Source of the DNA: Prevotella sp. UBA1705
GTDB taxonomy: Bacteria; Bacteroidota; Bacteroidia; Bacteroidales; Bacteroidaceae
Assembly: GCA_002317385.1 (NCBI GenBank)
Contig: DCJH01000033.1
Location: 1-64,000 of the forward strand
Direction: 5' to 3'
DNA: 64,000 nucleotides
Positions within the stretch are counted from its first letter, which is position 1. Each line of letters starts with the position of its first letter. Shown piece by piece: positions 17,318 to 26,158 of this stretch. The notes under the pieces are model-generated. The model did no database searches. It saw nothing but the letters and a program-made list of their open reading frames with translations, and was not told the origin of the DNA. Position numbers and translations under genes: made by a program.

Positions 17318-20300
17318 ATGTTTGAAAACAATATACCGCAAGAGTGGAATAAGTTTATATTGAAGGACGTCACGTTCGTCAACCTCATGATGCGGCGCAT
17401 CTACAACGTGCTCATCGTGGCCAATCCCTACGACGCCTTCATGCTCGAAGACGACGGACGAGTAGAGGAGAAGATCTACAACGAGTATATGGAGCTCGGG
17501 CTGCGCTATCCGCCCACGTTCACACAGGTATCTACCATCGAGGAGGCCGAGAAGGTGTTGGCCACGACGAAGATAGACCTCGTGATCTGTATGCCCGGCA
17601 ACGCCGACAACGATGCGTTTACCGTGGCCCGCGCCATCAAGGAGGCGTTTCCCGAAATCCACTGCATCGTGCTCACGCCTTTCTCCCACGGCATCACCCG
17701 CCGCATGCAGAATGAGGACCTGAGCATATTCGACTATGTGTTCTGCTGGCTGGGCAACACCAACCTCATCCTCTCGATCATCAAGCTGATGGAGGATAAG
17801 ATGAACCTCGACAACGACGTGCGCGAGGCCGGTGTGCAGATGATTCTGCTGGTGGAAGACTCCATTCGTTTCTATAGTTCTATCCTGCCCAACCTCTACA
17901 ACTATATATTGCAGCAGAGTCAGAACTTTGCCACCGAGGCCCTGAACCGCCACAACGCCACGCTGCGCATGCGCGGACGGCCCAAGGTGGTGCTGGCCCG
18001 CACCTACGAGGAGGCCATGCAGATGTATGAGCGCTACAAGGACAACTGCCTGGGCGTTATCTCCGACGTGCGCTTCCCGCTGAAGACCACCGAGCAGTCG
18101 GAGATTGTGGGGGCCGGGTCGACCACCGTGGAGAAGGACCCCGAGGCCGGATTCAAGCTCCTCGAGGCCATCCGCAAGGAGGACGAATATGTGCCTCTCA
18201 TCATGGAGAGCTCCGAGTCGCACAACCGTGAGCGCGCCGAGGAGGAGGGATTCAAGTTTGTAGACAAGAATTCGAAGATGCTCAGCGTGGACTTGCGCCA
18301 CCTCTTGGAGGAGCACATGGGCTTTGGCGACTTCATCTTCCGCGACCCGGCGACCCATGCCGAGGTGATGCGCGTGCACAGTCTGAAGGAGCTTCAGGAC
18401 AACATCTTCAAGATTCCGCGCGACTCCATGCTCTATCACGTGTCGCGCAACCATATGAGCCGCTGGCTCTGCGCGCGCGCCATCTTCCCCGTGAGCAACT
18501 TCCTGAAGCACGTCACATGGCACAAACTGCAGGACGTGGATGCCCATCGGCAGATTATTTTCGACGCCATCGTGCAGTATCGCCACATGAAGAACATCGG
18601 CGTGGTGGCCATCTTCGACCGTGGCAAGTTCGACCGCTACGCCCACTTCGCCCGCATCGGTGAGGGCTCTTTAGGTGGTAAGGGCCGTGGCCTGGCGTTT
18701 CTCGACAATGTGATCAAGACCCATCCCGAGTTCAACAAGTTCGATGGCGTGACCGTGCAGATTCCCAAGACAGTGGTGCTCTGTACCGATGTGTTCGACC
18801 GCTTCATGGAACAGAACAACCTCTACGAGATAGCGCTGAGCGATGCACCCGATGAAGAGATTCTCCAAAGGTTCCTCAAGGCCCAGCTGCCGGATAGCTA
18901 CATCGCCGATTTCTTCACTTTCTTCGAGGCCATCCGCAGCCCCATCGCCATCCGTTCGAGCTCATTGCTGGAGGATAGTCACTACCAGCCTTTTGCCGGT
19001 ATCTATTCCACCTACATGATTCCCTACCTGGAGGACAAGCAACTCATGCTCCACATGCTCGCCGCGGCCATCAAGAGCGTCTATGCCTCGGTGTTCTATC
19101 GCGACTCGAAAGCCTATATGACCGCCACGTCGAATATCATCGACCAGGAAAAGATGGCTGTCATCCTGCAGGAGGTGGTGGGCAAAACCTATGGCGACCA
19201 CTACTATCCCAACCTCTCGGGCGTGCTGCGCTCCATCAACTATTATCCTATCGGCGACGAGAAGGCGGAGGACGGCATCGCCTCGCTGGCCCTCGGTCTG
19301 GGCAAATATATCGTGGATGGCGGTCAGACGCTGCGCGTGTCGCCCTATCATCCCCACCAGGTGCTGCAGATGTCGGAGATGGATTTCGCGCTCAAGGATA
19401 CCCAGACCCGATTCTATGCGCTCGACATGAAGCATGTGGGAACCGATTTCCAGGTGGACGATGGGTTCAATATCCAGAACCTCAAGGTGAAGGAGGCCGA
19501 GAAAGACGGCTCGCTCCATTTCATCGCCTCGACCTACGACCCCTACGACCAGATGATACGCGACGGACTCTATGAGGGCGGTCGCAAGATCATCTCGTTT
19601 GCCGGTATCCTGCAGCAGGGTGTGTTCCCCCTGCCCGAGATACTGCAGATGTCTATGAAATACGGTGCCGAGGCCATGCGAAGACCGGTTGAAATAGAGT
19701 TCGCCTGCAACCTCAACGCCGACAAGACGGGCGAGTTCTATCTGCTGCAGGTGCGCCCCATCGTCGACTCCAAGCAGATGCTCGACGAGGATGTGGAGGT
19801 TGTGCCCGATGAGCAGTGCCTCCTGCGCAGTCACAACTCGCTGGGACACGGCATCTCCGAGGATGTGACCGACGTGGTCTACGTGAAGTATGACGACAAC
19901 TTCACGGCGGCCAACAACCCGCGTGTGGCTGCCGACGTGGAGCGAATCAATGAGAAATTCCTCGCCACCGACACCAATTATATCATCGTCGGCCCCGGCC
20001 GGTGGGGGTCGAGCGACCCTTGGCTGGGTGTGCCGGTGAAGTGGCCGCACATCTCCGCGGCGCGCGTCATCGTGGAGGTGGCACTCAAGAACTATCACGT
20101 GGACCCCAGTCAGGGCACCCATTTCTTCCAGAACCTCACCTCGTTTGGTGTGGGCTATTTCACCGTCGATACCAACCGGCCCGGAGAGGGCGGCCTGCTG
20201 CGCAAGGAAATACTCGACAGCATGCCGGCCATCGAGGAGACCGACTATGTGCGCCACGTACGTTTCGACCGTCCGCTGAGGATTCTCATGGACGGCAAGA

Positions 20301-20344
20301 AGCAGGAAGGCGTGGTGGAATTTGGTGAGAAGTCGGCAGAATGA
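17318..20344 (+). CDS. Receiver-domain / PEP-synthase ATP-grasp (PPDK-N) fusion protein
   Basis: A 1008-residue cytoplasmic protein. Residues about 28-160 form a degenerate receiver-like domain (VLIVANPYDAF, DLVICMPG). Residues about 173-335 form a second receiver with canonical residues: acidic pair E180-D181 in LLVEDS, likely phospho-acceptor D250 in GVISDVRFP, Ser298/299, and Lys317 in FVDKNSK. From about 446 (GEGSLGGKGRGLAFLD) to about 860 lies a pyruvate-phosphate dikinase/PEP synthase N-terminal ATP-binding domain, with AIRSSSLLED and PVEIEFAC. The phosphohistidine swivel domain and PEP-binding barrel are absent, so it cannot be a normal PEP synthase. A conserved tail has GPGRWGSSDPWLG. 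Seen in Bacteroidetes, usually named PEP/pyruvate-binding protein; function unknown. Confidence 0.85.
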   Translation: MFENNIPQEWNKFILKDVTFVNLMMRRIYNVLIVANPYDAFMLEDDGRVEEKIYNEYMELGLRYPPTFTQVSTIEEAEKVLATTKIDLVICMPGNADNDAFTVARAIKEAFPEIHCIVLTPFSHGITRRMQNEDLSIFDYVFCWLGNTNLILSIIKLMEDKMNLDNDVREAGVQMILLVEDSIRFYSSILPNLYNYILQQSQNFATEALNRHNATLRMRGRPKVVLARTYEEAMQMYERYKDNCLGVISDVRFPLKTTEQSEIVGAGSTTVEKDPEAGFKLLEAIRKEDEYVPLIMESSESHNRERAEEEGFKFVDKNSKMLSVDLRHLLEEHMGFGDFIFRDPATHAEVMRVHSLKELQDNIFKIPRDSMLYHVSRNHMSRWLCARAIFPVSNFLKHVTWHKLQDVDAHRQIIFDAIVQYRHMKNIGVVAIFDRGKFDRYAHFARIGEGSLGGKGRGLAFLDNVIKTHPEFNKFDGVTVQIPKTVVLCTDVFDRFMEQNNLYEIALSDAPDEEILQRFLKAQLPDSYIADFFTFFEAIRSPIAIRSSSLLEDSHYQPFAGIYSTYMIPYLEDKQLMLHMLAAAIKSVYASVFYRDSKAYMTATSNIIDQEKMAVILQEVVGKTYGDHYYPNLSGVLRSINYYPIGDEKAEDGIASLALGLGKYIVDGGQTLRVSPYHPHQVLQMSEMDFALKDTQTRFYALDMKHVGTDFQVDDGFNIQNLKVKEAEKDGSLHFIASTYDPYDQMIRDGLYEGGRKIISFAGILQQGVFPLPEILQMSMKYGAEAMRRPVEIEFACNLNADKTGEFYLLQVRPIVDSKQMLDEDVEVVPDEQCLLRSHNSLGHGISEDVTDVVYVKYDDNFTAANNPRVAADVERINEKFLATDTNYIIVGPGRWGSSDPWLGVPVKWPHISAARVIVEVALKNYHVDPSQGTHFFQNLTSFGVGYFTVDTNRPGEGGLLRKEILDSMPAIEETDYVRHVRFDRPLRILMDGKKQEGVVEFGEKSAE

Positions 20345-20399
20345 CGGCTGGGTAGCGCTCCTTGCGGGGAGCGATGTGATGAACATTTCAATGTAAAGG

Positions 20400-22217
20400 A
20401 TGACATTAGACAGTTTTTACAAGGACCAATCGGCGGGATTGGCCCTGCAGATCAAGTCGCTGCGCGGTCGTGCCCGCGGCTTCATCATGGGAGAGATAGT
20501 ATCGTTTCTGTCGGCGGTGACCTGCGTGGTGCTGGTCACCCTCACCGCCATGCCCATGCTTCGCACGGCAGAACTCGTGGCTGCTGCGGCGTGCATGGTG
20601 GTCTATGCGATAGTGCGGCAACGTGACACACGCAATGATGAGCGCATCCGAAGGCTGGAAGACCTGAAGCAGGTCTACGACAACGAACTGAGCGCACGGC
20701 GTGGCGACTTCGGCTGCTACGACGATGGACAGCGCTATGTGGACCCGCATCATGCCTATACTTATGATCTTGACATCTTTGGAAGCGACGGATTGTATCA
20801 GCGCCTGTGCCGCATGGTCACCACTGAAGGTTGCGACGCCATGGCCGAGCGGCTGAGCAGTCTCGACGGCCGCGGTGTGACGATAGATGGTCGGGAGCCC
20901 GATGGGCCGGCCCTGAAAGCCTATCACGAGTGCATAGAGGCACTGGCTCGGAACGAAAAACTGCGCTCGGAGTTTATCTCCTATGGCGTCAGGGAGCGAA
21001 TCGACACGCTCGCCATCAGGCAAGCCCTGCTTGCAGCCGGTGAGGTGAAGGTGCCGGGGTGGTTTGCCAGCCCCGCGGTGCTCCTCCTGGCAGGTGCTGA
21101 CATCGTGGCGTTTCTGGTCTGCATCGTGCTCGCCGGCATGGGCAAGGTAAGCGGAATGCTGCCCCTGTGGTGGGGCGTGTTGCAGTTCTTTGCCGTCTAT
21201 CTGGCTTGCATGGGTCCGCTGCGAGAGGTGAGCAAGGCCATCAACAGGCTGCATGGGCAGCTGCGGCAGATGGTTTCGGTGGTGCGGTTGCTCGACAATG
21301 GCAAGGCCGAAGTGTTCAGAAGGCTCACCGGTCTGCTCGACGGACTCGACAAACGGGGCAATATCTTAGGGCTGTTCTTGGTTGATACGTTCGCGCTCTA
21401 CGACTTCTTCCTCGTGCGGAAATTCCTCCGTTGGAGGGCCGAAGACTGGCGCGAGATGGAACATTGGATAGACCGCGTGGTGCAGACAGACCAAAATGTA
21501 AGTGTGGCAACGTTCCTTTACAATCATCCCGACACCGTCTGGGCTGAGCTTATCGAAGGTGATGACGAGGGCACAAGGCCTGACGGAGTGGCTTCCGGCA
21601 GCGAAGGCGTGGTCTACAAGGCCCGTGGGCTCTATCATCCGTTCCTTGGCGAGCGGGCGGTGCGCAACGATTTCACCGTCTCCGACCGCCATTTCTATAT
21701 CATTACCGGTGCCAATATGGCGGGGAAGTCTACCTTTTTGCGCTCCGTGGGGGTCAACTATGTGCTGGCACGGATAGGTCTTCCGGTGTTTGCCGAGTCG
21801 TTGCGGGTGTCTCGTTTCAAGCTGTTTAGCAGCATGCGGACGTCTGACGACTTGGCCCATGGCATCTCTTATTTCAATGCCGAGCTGCTGAGGCTCAGGC
21901 AATTGCTGCACAGTCTCTCGGCCGACAAGCCCTCGCTTATCATCCTCGACGAGATTCTCAAGGGCACAAACTCACTCGATAAGCTCAACGGCTCGCGTCT
22001 TTTCCTGGAGTCGGTGGCTCGAATGAACGTGACGGGAATAGTTGCCACCCACGATTTGGAGCTTTCGAAGATGGACGGTGAGCGCTATCACAACTATTGT
22101 TTCGAGATTCAACTCGGCACGTCGGTCACCTATTCGTATAAGATTTCGCCCGGCGTGGCACGCAATCAGAATGCTACTTTTTTGCTCAATCAGTTGCTTC
22201 GGGACGAGCAAATGTGA
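20400..22217 (+). CDS. Membrane-anchored MutS-family ATPase
   Basis: 605-residue protein with a C-terminal MutS-type ATPase: Walker A in ITGANMAGKSTFLRS (about residue 440), SMRTSDDLAHGISYF, Walker B in SLIILDEILKGTN, and switch ATHD. The mismatch-recognition and connector domains of true MutS are missing. Instead the N-terminal part has two hydrophobic segments (about 32-50 and 58-75) and a second pair near 225-265, so the protein is probably in the inner membrane with the ATPase in the cytoplasm. It starts 55 bases after the PPDK-N gene and is likely co-transcribed with it. DNA repair is unlikely on these grounds; the role is unknown. Confidence 0.85.
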   Translation: MTLDSFYKDQSAGLALQIKSLRGRARGFIMGEIVSFLSAVTCVVLVTLTAMPMLRTAELVAAAACMVVYAIVRQRDTRNDERIRRLEDLKQVYDNELSARRGDFGCYDDGQRYVDPHHAYTYDLDIFGSDGLYQRLCRMVTTEGCDAMAERLSSLDGRGVTIDGREPDGPALKAYHECIEALARNEKLRSEFISYGVRERIDTLAIRQALLAAGEVKVPGWFASPAVLLLAGADIVAFLVCIVLAGMGKVSGMLPLWWGVLQFFAVYLACMGPLREVSKAINRLHGQLRQMVSVVRLLDNGKAEVFRRLTGLLDGLDKRGNILGLFLVDTFALYDFFLVRKFLRWRAEDWREMEHWIDRVVQTDQNVSVATFLYNHPDTVWAELIEGDDEGTRPDGVASGSEGVVYKARGLYHPFLGERAVRNDFTVSDRHFYIITGANMAGKSTFLRSVGVNYVLARIGLPVFAESLRVSRFKLFSSMRTSDDLAHGISYFNAELLRLRQLLHSLSADKPSLIILDEILKGTNSLDKLNGSRLFLESVARMNVTGIVATHDLELSKMDGERYHNYCFEIQLGTSVTYSYKISPGVARNQNATFLLNQLLRDEQM

Positions 22218-22254
22218 ATAAACAGCTACAGAAAGCAAAGTTTTTGAAAAAAGT

Positions 22255-22286
22255 GTTGCACCTGAAAAAGAATTTACTTATATTTG
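22255..22286 (+). promoter_or_regulatory. Promoter of aquaporin gene
   Basis: -7 box TATATTTG at 22279-22286 with TTG at 22255-22257 as -33 box, spaced 21 bases. Start codon is 45 bases downstream. Confidence 0.75.
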
Positions 22287-22331
22287 CAATGTTGATAAAA
22301 GAGAGTTAACAATCTATAAAAGTAATTGATT

Positions 22332-23021
22332 ATGAAAAAGTATTTAGCAGAAATGTTCGGCACGATGGTGCTGGTTCTGATGGGTTGCGGCGTGGCCGTA
22401 AGCCTGAATTGTAGTTCAAACTGTGCTGATGTAGCCAATGCAGGCACGGTGATTGGTACCGCAATGGCTTTCGGTCTCTCGGTGGTTGCCATGGCTTATA
22501 CCATTGGCGGTATCTCCGGATGCCACATTAACCCCGCCATTACCCTAGGTGTTTTCCTGAGTGGACGTATGAGTGGCAAGGACGCCGGCATGTATATGCT
22601 CTTCCAGGCCATCGGTGCAGTGATTGCATCGGCTATCCTTTGGGTACTCACCACCAACGCAGGCCTCACCGGAACAGGTGCCAACGATCTGCAGGAGGGT
22701 GTTAGTGTAGTGGGCGGATTGCTCGCAGAGATCGTGTTTACCTGCGTATTTGTACTCGTAGTGCTGGGCGCAACCGCCAAGACAAACGGCGCAACCAACA
22801 ACTTCGCTGGTCTGGCCATCGGTCTTGCACTGGTTCTGATTCACCTCGCTTGCATCCGTTATACCGGTACTTCGGTGAATCCCGCCCGTTCATTCGGTCC
22901 GGCTCTGTTCCAGGGTGGTACCGCCTTGGCTAACCTCTGGATATTCATCGTTGGTCCGTTCGTAGGTGGCGCTCTGGCCGCTGGCGTTTGGAAGATCATC
23001 GAGCCCGCAGAGGAGAATTAA
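22332..23021 (+). CDS. aqpZ: Aquaporin Z-type water channel
   Basis: Inner-membrane water channel of 229 residues with six hydrophobic segments and both signature loops: GCHINPAITLG and TGTSVNPARSFGPA. The selectivity residues around the second NPA box (T-G-T-S-V-NPA-R-S) fit water-selective AqpZ rather than GlpF, which would have a glycerol-type D after the NPA. I use the ATG at 22332 (MKKYLAEMFGTMVLV); an in-frame TTG six bases upstream is less likely. Own promoter upstream; a large inverted repeat follows. Confidence 0.95.
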   Translation: MKKYLAEMFGTMVLVLMGCGVAVSLNCSSNCADVANAGTVIGTAMAFGLSVVAMAYTIGGISGCHINPAITLGVFLSGRMSGKDAGMYMLFQAIGAVIASAILWVLTTNAGLTGTGANDLQEGVSVVGGLLAEIVFTCVFVLVVLGATAKTNGATNNFAGLAIGLALVLIHLACIRYTGTSVNPARSFGPALFQGGTALANLWIFIVGPFVGGALAAGVWKIIEPAEEN

Positions 23022-23042
23022 TAACTATAGCCTCCCCCAAGG

Positions 23043-23082
23043 GCCTCCCCAAGTTTCTCCAAGCGGAGGGACTTGGGGAGGC
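23043..23082. repeat. CCTCCCCAAG-type hairpin, possible terminator of aqpZ
   Basis: Perfect 12-base stem (gcctccccaagt 23043-23054 with acttggggaggc 23071-23082), loop containing a small ctcc/ggag stem, then outer partial complementarity and a T run at about 23098. The 11-mer gcctccccaag is repeated exactly at 28901-28911. Belongs to a dispersed repeat family but could also end aqpZ transcripts. Confidence 0.75.
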
Positions 23083-23108
23083 TGCTTAGGAGAGGCCTTT
23101 TTTATTTT

Positions 23109-24335
23109 ATGGAAACGAATCGCTCTTCGTTGACAAGCAGGCAATATCTGTTGCCATTCGTGCTTGTCACGTCTCTTTTTTTCCTTTGGGGATTTGCCCG
23201 TGCCATCCTCGACGTGTTGAATAAGCATTTTCAGAATGCCCTCGATATATCCATCACGCAGTCGTCACTCATCCAGGTGACCACCTATCTCGGCTATTTC
23301 ATCATGGCCATTCCGGCTGGATGGTTCATCAATCGGCGCGGCTATCGTCAGGGAGTGGTATTCGGACTGATGCTGTTTGGCATCGGTGCATTGCTGTTTA
23401 TCCCCGGAGCTGAGGCGGGAACATTCTATGCTTATCTCGGCGCCCTGTTCATTATCGGGTGCGGACTGGTCTTCTTGGAGACGTCGGCCAATCCTTATGT
23501 CACCGAGTTGGGCGACCCGTCGAGTGCCACCAGCCGCCTCAATTTCTCGCAATCGTTTAATGGTCTGGGATGCCTCTCGGCCACATTCATCATCGGTCAG
23601 TTTCTTTTCAATGGCACGGAAAGCGGTGGCAACATCGTCGTTCCCTACACGGTGCTGGGCATTCTGGTACTGGGCATTGCCGTAGTATTCTCTCGGGTGA
23701 ACCTCCCGGAGGTGAAACACCAGGAGACCGACGAGGACAAGCGCGAAGGAACGCGTATCATGAAGCTCTTCCGCCACCACCCGATGTTCGTCTTCGGGCT
23801 CTTCTCGTTGCTGGCCTACGAGATTGCAGAGATCTCCATCAATAGCTATTTCATCAACTATGTCACGGCCAAAGGCTGGATGAACGATAACACTGCCTCC
23901 ATCATCCTCACCGTGGCGCTGGCCCTTTTCATGATAGGGCGCTTCGTGGGAAGCTGGATTATGCGCAGGGTAAAGGCCGAACGGATGTTGCTCTATTGTG
24001 CAACGGGCAGTGTGCTCTGTATCGGATTGGTGATGCTCAACCTCGGACGCATCTCTATGGTGGCCCTCATCTGCAACTATGCCTGTGAGGCAATCATGTT
24101 CCCCACCATCTTCTCGCTGGCCCTGCGCGACCTCGGCAACCTCACCAAGAGTGCCTCTTCGCTGCTCATGATGACCCCGATAGGTGGCTGCGGCTTCCTG
24201 CTGATGGGTCTGATAGCCGATAGCACCGGCATGATGAGCATGCCTTTCATCATCCCGTTCCTGGGATTCTTCGTGGTATTGCTCTTTGCTTCGGAACTCA
24301 CAAGGAAGGGAAACTCGCCCGTGGTGATGCTGTAG
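23109..24335 (+). CDS. FucP/GluP-family sugar:proton symporter (MFS)
   Basis: Inner-membrane sugar importer of 408 residues with about 12 hydrophobic segments. N-terminal pattern LPFVLVTSLFFLWGFARAILDVLNKHF and the following TTYLGYFIMAIPAGWFINR are hallmarks of the FucP/glucose-galactose transporter family. LETSANPYVTELGDPSSA is the family's loop motif, with the essential acidic residues nearby. Start chosen at ATG 23109 because the upstream in-frame TTG (23073) lies inside the inverted repeat. Substrate (fucose, glucose or galactose) cannot be decided; no catabolic genes are adjacent, although an aldolase gene follows. Confidence 0.9.
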   Translation: METNRSSLTSRQYLLPFVLVTSLFFLWGFARAILDVLNKHFQNALDISITQSSLIQVTTYLGYFIMAIPAGWFINRRGYRQGVVFGLMLFGIGALLFIPGAEAGTFYAYLGALFIIGCGLVFLETSANPYVTELGDPSSATSRLNFSQSFNGLGCLSATFIIGQFLFNGTESGGNIVVPYTVLGILVLGIAVVFSRVNLPEVKHQETDEDKREGTRIMKLFRHHPMFVFGLFSLLAYEIAEISINSYFINYVTAKGWMNDNTASIILTVALALFMIGRFVGSWIMRRVKAERMLLYCATGSVLCIGLVMLNLGRISMVALICNYACEAIMFPTIFSLALRDLGNLTKSASSLLMMTPIGGCGFLLMGLIADSTGMMSMPFIIPFLGFFVVLLFASELTRKGNSPVVML

Positions 24336-24400
24336 GCGCGCGTTTTCCACACCCCTTTTTCTGCTCTGTTCACGCTGCTGCACAGAGACTTCACCTTGCA

Positions 24401-24470
24401 TGCCCCTGCGCTGCCTCCTGCTGGGTTGAGCCCCTTGGCCCAACCTCGGAAAGAAGGCTGCGCAGGGGCA
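24401..24470. repeat. 70-base palindromic intergenic repeat
   Basis: Outer arms tgcccctgcgctgcct and its near-complement ending cgcaggggca (24461-24470), 15-16 bases with one mismatch, enclose a second small stem (gttgagcc / ggcccaac). The minus strand reads in one frame as PSFRGWAKGLNPAGG, a translation often produced by dispersed GC-rich repeats rather than by genes. May act as terminator for the sugar transporter gene. Confidence 0.7.
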
Positions 24471-24592
24471 TCATCTTGTGGCGTAGCCGTATGAAATGCC
24501 AAACCGATATGGCAAAATAATTGAGGCGTATCAATAAATTCATTCAATTAACCTTTTTAAACTCCAAGGTGCATTAAAAAGTGTTTTCGTGC

Positions 24593-24623
24593 TTTGATGT
24601 TAGGAAATAAAGTGGTATTTTTG
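24593..24623 (+). promoter_or_regulatory. Promoter of fba
   Basis: -33 box TTTG (24593-24596) and -7 box TATTTTTG (24616-24623), spaced 19 bases, giving an AT-rich leader of about 40 bases before the ATG. Confidence 0.82.
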
Positions 24624-24671
24624 CAATTGATATAGTAAACGAGAGTATTCATTTATTAATTATTTAATGAT

Positions 24672-25685
24672 ATGGCAATTAGTTATAAAGATTTAGGTCT
24701 CGTCAACACACGTGACATGTTCAAGCGCGCCGTGAGCGGTGGTTATGCAGTTCCTGCATTCAACTTCAACAATCTTGAGCAGCTTCAGGCTATCATCACA
24801 GCTTCTTCTGAGCTGAAGTCACCGGTGATCCTTCAGGTATCTAAGGGTGCCCGCAGCTATGCTAACGCTACATTGCTCCGCTACATGGCAGAGGGTGCAG
24901 TGGCATTCGCCAAGGAGTTGGGTTGCAACCATCCTGAGATAGCTCTTCACCTCGACCACGGCGATAGCTTCGAGCTTTGCAAGGAGTGTGTAGACATGGG
25001 CTTCTCATCAGTGATGATCGATGGTTCTTCTCTGCCTTTTGAGGAGAATATCGCCCTTGCCAAGAAGGTTGTAGACTATGCTCACCAGTTCGACGTTACC
25101 GTTGAGGCTGAGCTCGGTGTACTCGCCGGCGTAGAGGATGAGGTTGTTGCTGAGGAGTCTCACTATACCAAGCCTGAGGAAGTAATCGAGTTTGCTACCC
25201 GCACAGGTTGCGACTCTCTGGCCATCTCTATCGGTACCAGCCACGGTGCTTACAAGTTCACTCCTGAGCAGTGCACACGCGACCCGAAGACCGGCCGTCT
25301 GGTTCCTCCTCCATTGGCATTCGACGTGCTCGAGGAAATCGAGAAGAAGCTCCCCGGATTCCCCATCGTGCTTCACGGCTCTTCTTCAGTGCCCGAAAAG
25401 TATGTTGAGATGATCGATAAGTTCGGTGGCAACCTGCCCAATGCCGTAGGTATTCCCGAGGAGGAACTCCGCAAGGCCGCTAAGAGCGCAGTATGCAAGA
25501 TCAACATCGACTCTGACTCTCGTCTGGCCTACACCGCTGGTGTTCGTGAGACTTTGGCTCAGCATCCTGACTACTTCGACCCCCGCCAGTATGGCAAGGT
25601 GGCTCGTAGCTACATGATCGACCTGTATAAGGAGAAGATCAACGACGTGCTCGGCAGCAACAACAAGCTTGCTCAGCTCGACTAA
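24672..25685 (+). CDS. fba: Class II fructose-1,6-bisphosphate aldolase
   Basis: Zinc-dependent glycolytic and gluconeogenic aldolase, 337 residues. Zinc and substrate motifs are in order: LHLDHGDSFELC, then VTVEAELGVLAGVEDEV, ISIGTSHGAYKF and PIVLHGSSSVPE, with the loop NIDSDSRLAYT near the end binding the phosphate. Codon use is that of a highly expressed gene (many cgc/ggt/ctg choices and few rare codons). Single gene with its own promoter and a clear terminator. Confidence 0.97.
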   Translation: MAISYKDLGLVNTRDMFKRAVSGGYAVPAFNFNNLEQLQAIITASSELKSPVILQVSKGARSYANATLLRYMAEGAVAFAKELGCNHPEIALHLDHGDSFELCKECVDMGFSSVMIDGSSLPFEENIALAKKVVDYAHQFDVTVEAELGVLAGVEDEVVAEESHYTKPEEVIEFATRTGCDSLAISIGTSHGAYKFTPEQCTRDPKTGRLVPPPLAFDVLEEIEKKLPGFPIVLHGSSSVPEKYVEMIDKFGGNLPNAVGIPEEELRKAAKSAVCKINIDSDSRLAYTAGVRETLAQHPDYFDPRQYGKVARSYMIDLYKEKINDVLGSNNKLAQLD

Positions 25686-25742
25686 TCGGCATAGTATTCA
25701 CGTCCTATCCAATAGGCGTTAAGCTATTATAATAAATTGAAG

Positions 25743-25781
25743 AAGGTGAGTCCGCCGCTTGGCGTGACTCACCTTTTTTAT
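25743..25781 (+). terminator. Rho-independent terminator of fba
   Basis: Stem aaggtgagtc (25743-25752) with gactcacctt (25766-25775), extended by an inner cgcc-gctt-ggcg hairpin, then a T run. Located about 60 bases after the fba stop. Confidence 0.92.
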
Positions 25782-25830
25782 TATTAGCGGGTGTTGTTGG
25801 GGGAAACGTTAAGGCGAGAGGCACGTTTCT

Positions 25831-25988
25831 CACCACAGATTTCATGAATGTCTCAGACTTAATTTTATCTTATTGTAGTTGCTGCTTCGTGTTTTCAACC
25901 ACGGATTTCACGAATTTCACAGATGGATGGACACCCTACACCACTGATTCCACGAAGCCGCTTTGCGGCAACGGATGGCACAGATGAT
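25831..25988. repeat. Degenerate ccacggatttcac / cacagatg repeats
   Basis: Three copies: caccacagatttcatgaatg (25831-25850); ccacggatttcacgaattt plus cacagatgg from about 25899; and caccactgattccacgaag (from 25940) with cggatggcacagatgatgg. The middle copy itself contains the internal repeat atttcacga/atttcaca. Non-coding. Confidence 0.7.
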
Positions 25989-26079
25989 GGGTGCTCCATC
26001 CAGATGGGAGGATGGTTCGAGAGTGAACATTTTGGTAGGAAATAGGAGGGTAAAAGGGAGGACATAGAAGATGGTTTGT

Positions 26080-26158
26080 GATAAGGTACTAACGGCGTTG
26101 TCGTTAGTACCTTATCGCGTTGACTTTAGTACCTAATCGTAACGCCATTAGGTAGTAA
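26080..26158. repeat. Double palindrome of the gataaggtac repeat family
   Basis: First palindrome: gataaggtactaacg (26080-26094) and its exact reverse complement (26102-26116), loop of seven bases. Second: ttagtacctaat (26126-26137) and attaggtagtaa (26147-26158), one mismatch. The module gataaggtac recurs at 52476-52485. Confidence 0.85.

Larger units (their letters stand above)
24336..24671. other. Intergenic region with a 70-base palindrome and fba promoter
   Basis: The first half holds the palindromic repeat at 24401-24470; the second, AT-rich half holds the fba promoter. No coding frame is supported. Confidence 0.65.

Noticed and set aside
24077..24547. 156-codon minus-strand frame across the end of the sugar-transporter gene
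   Set aside because: Half overlaps the transporter gene antisense; the rest translates the palindrome at 24401-24470.
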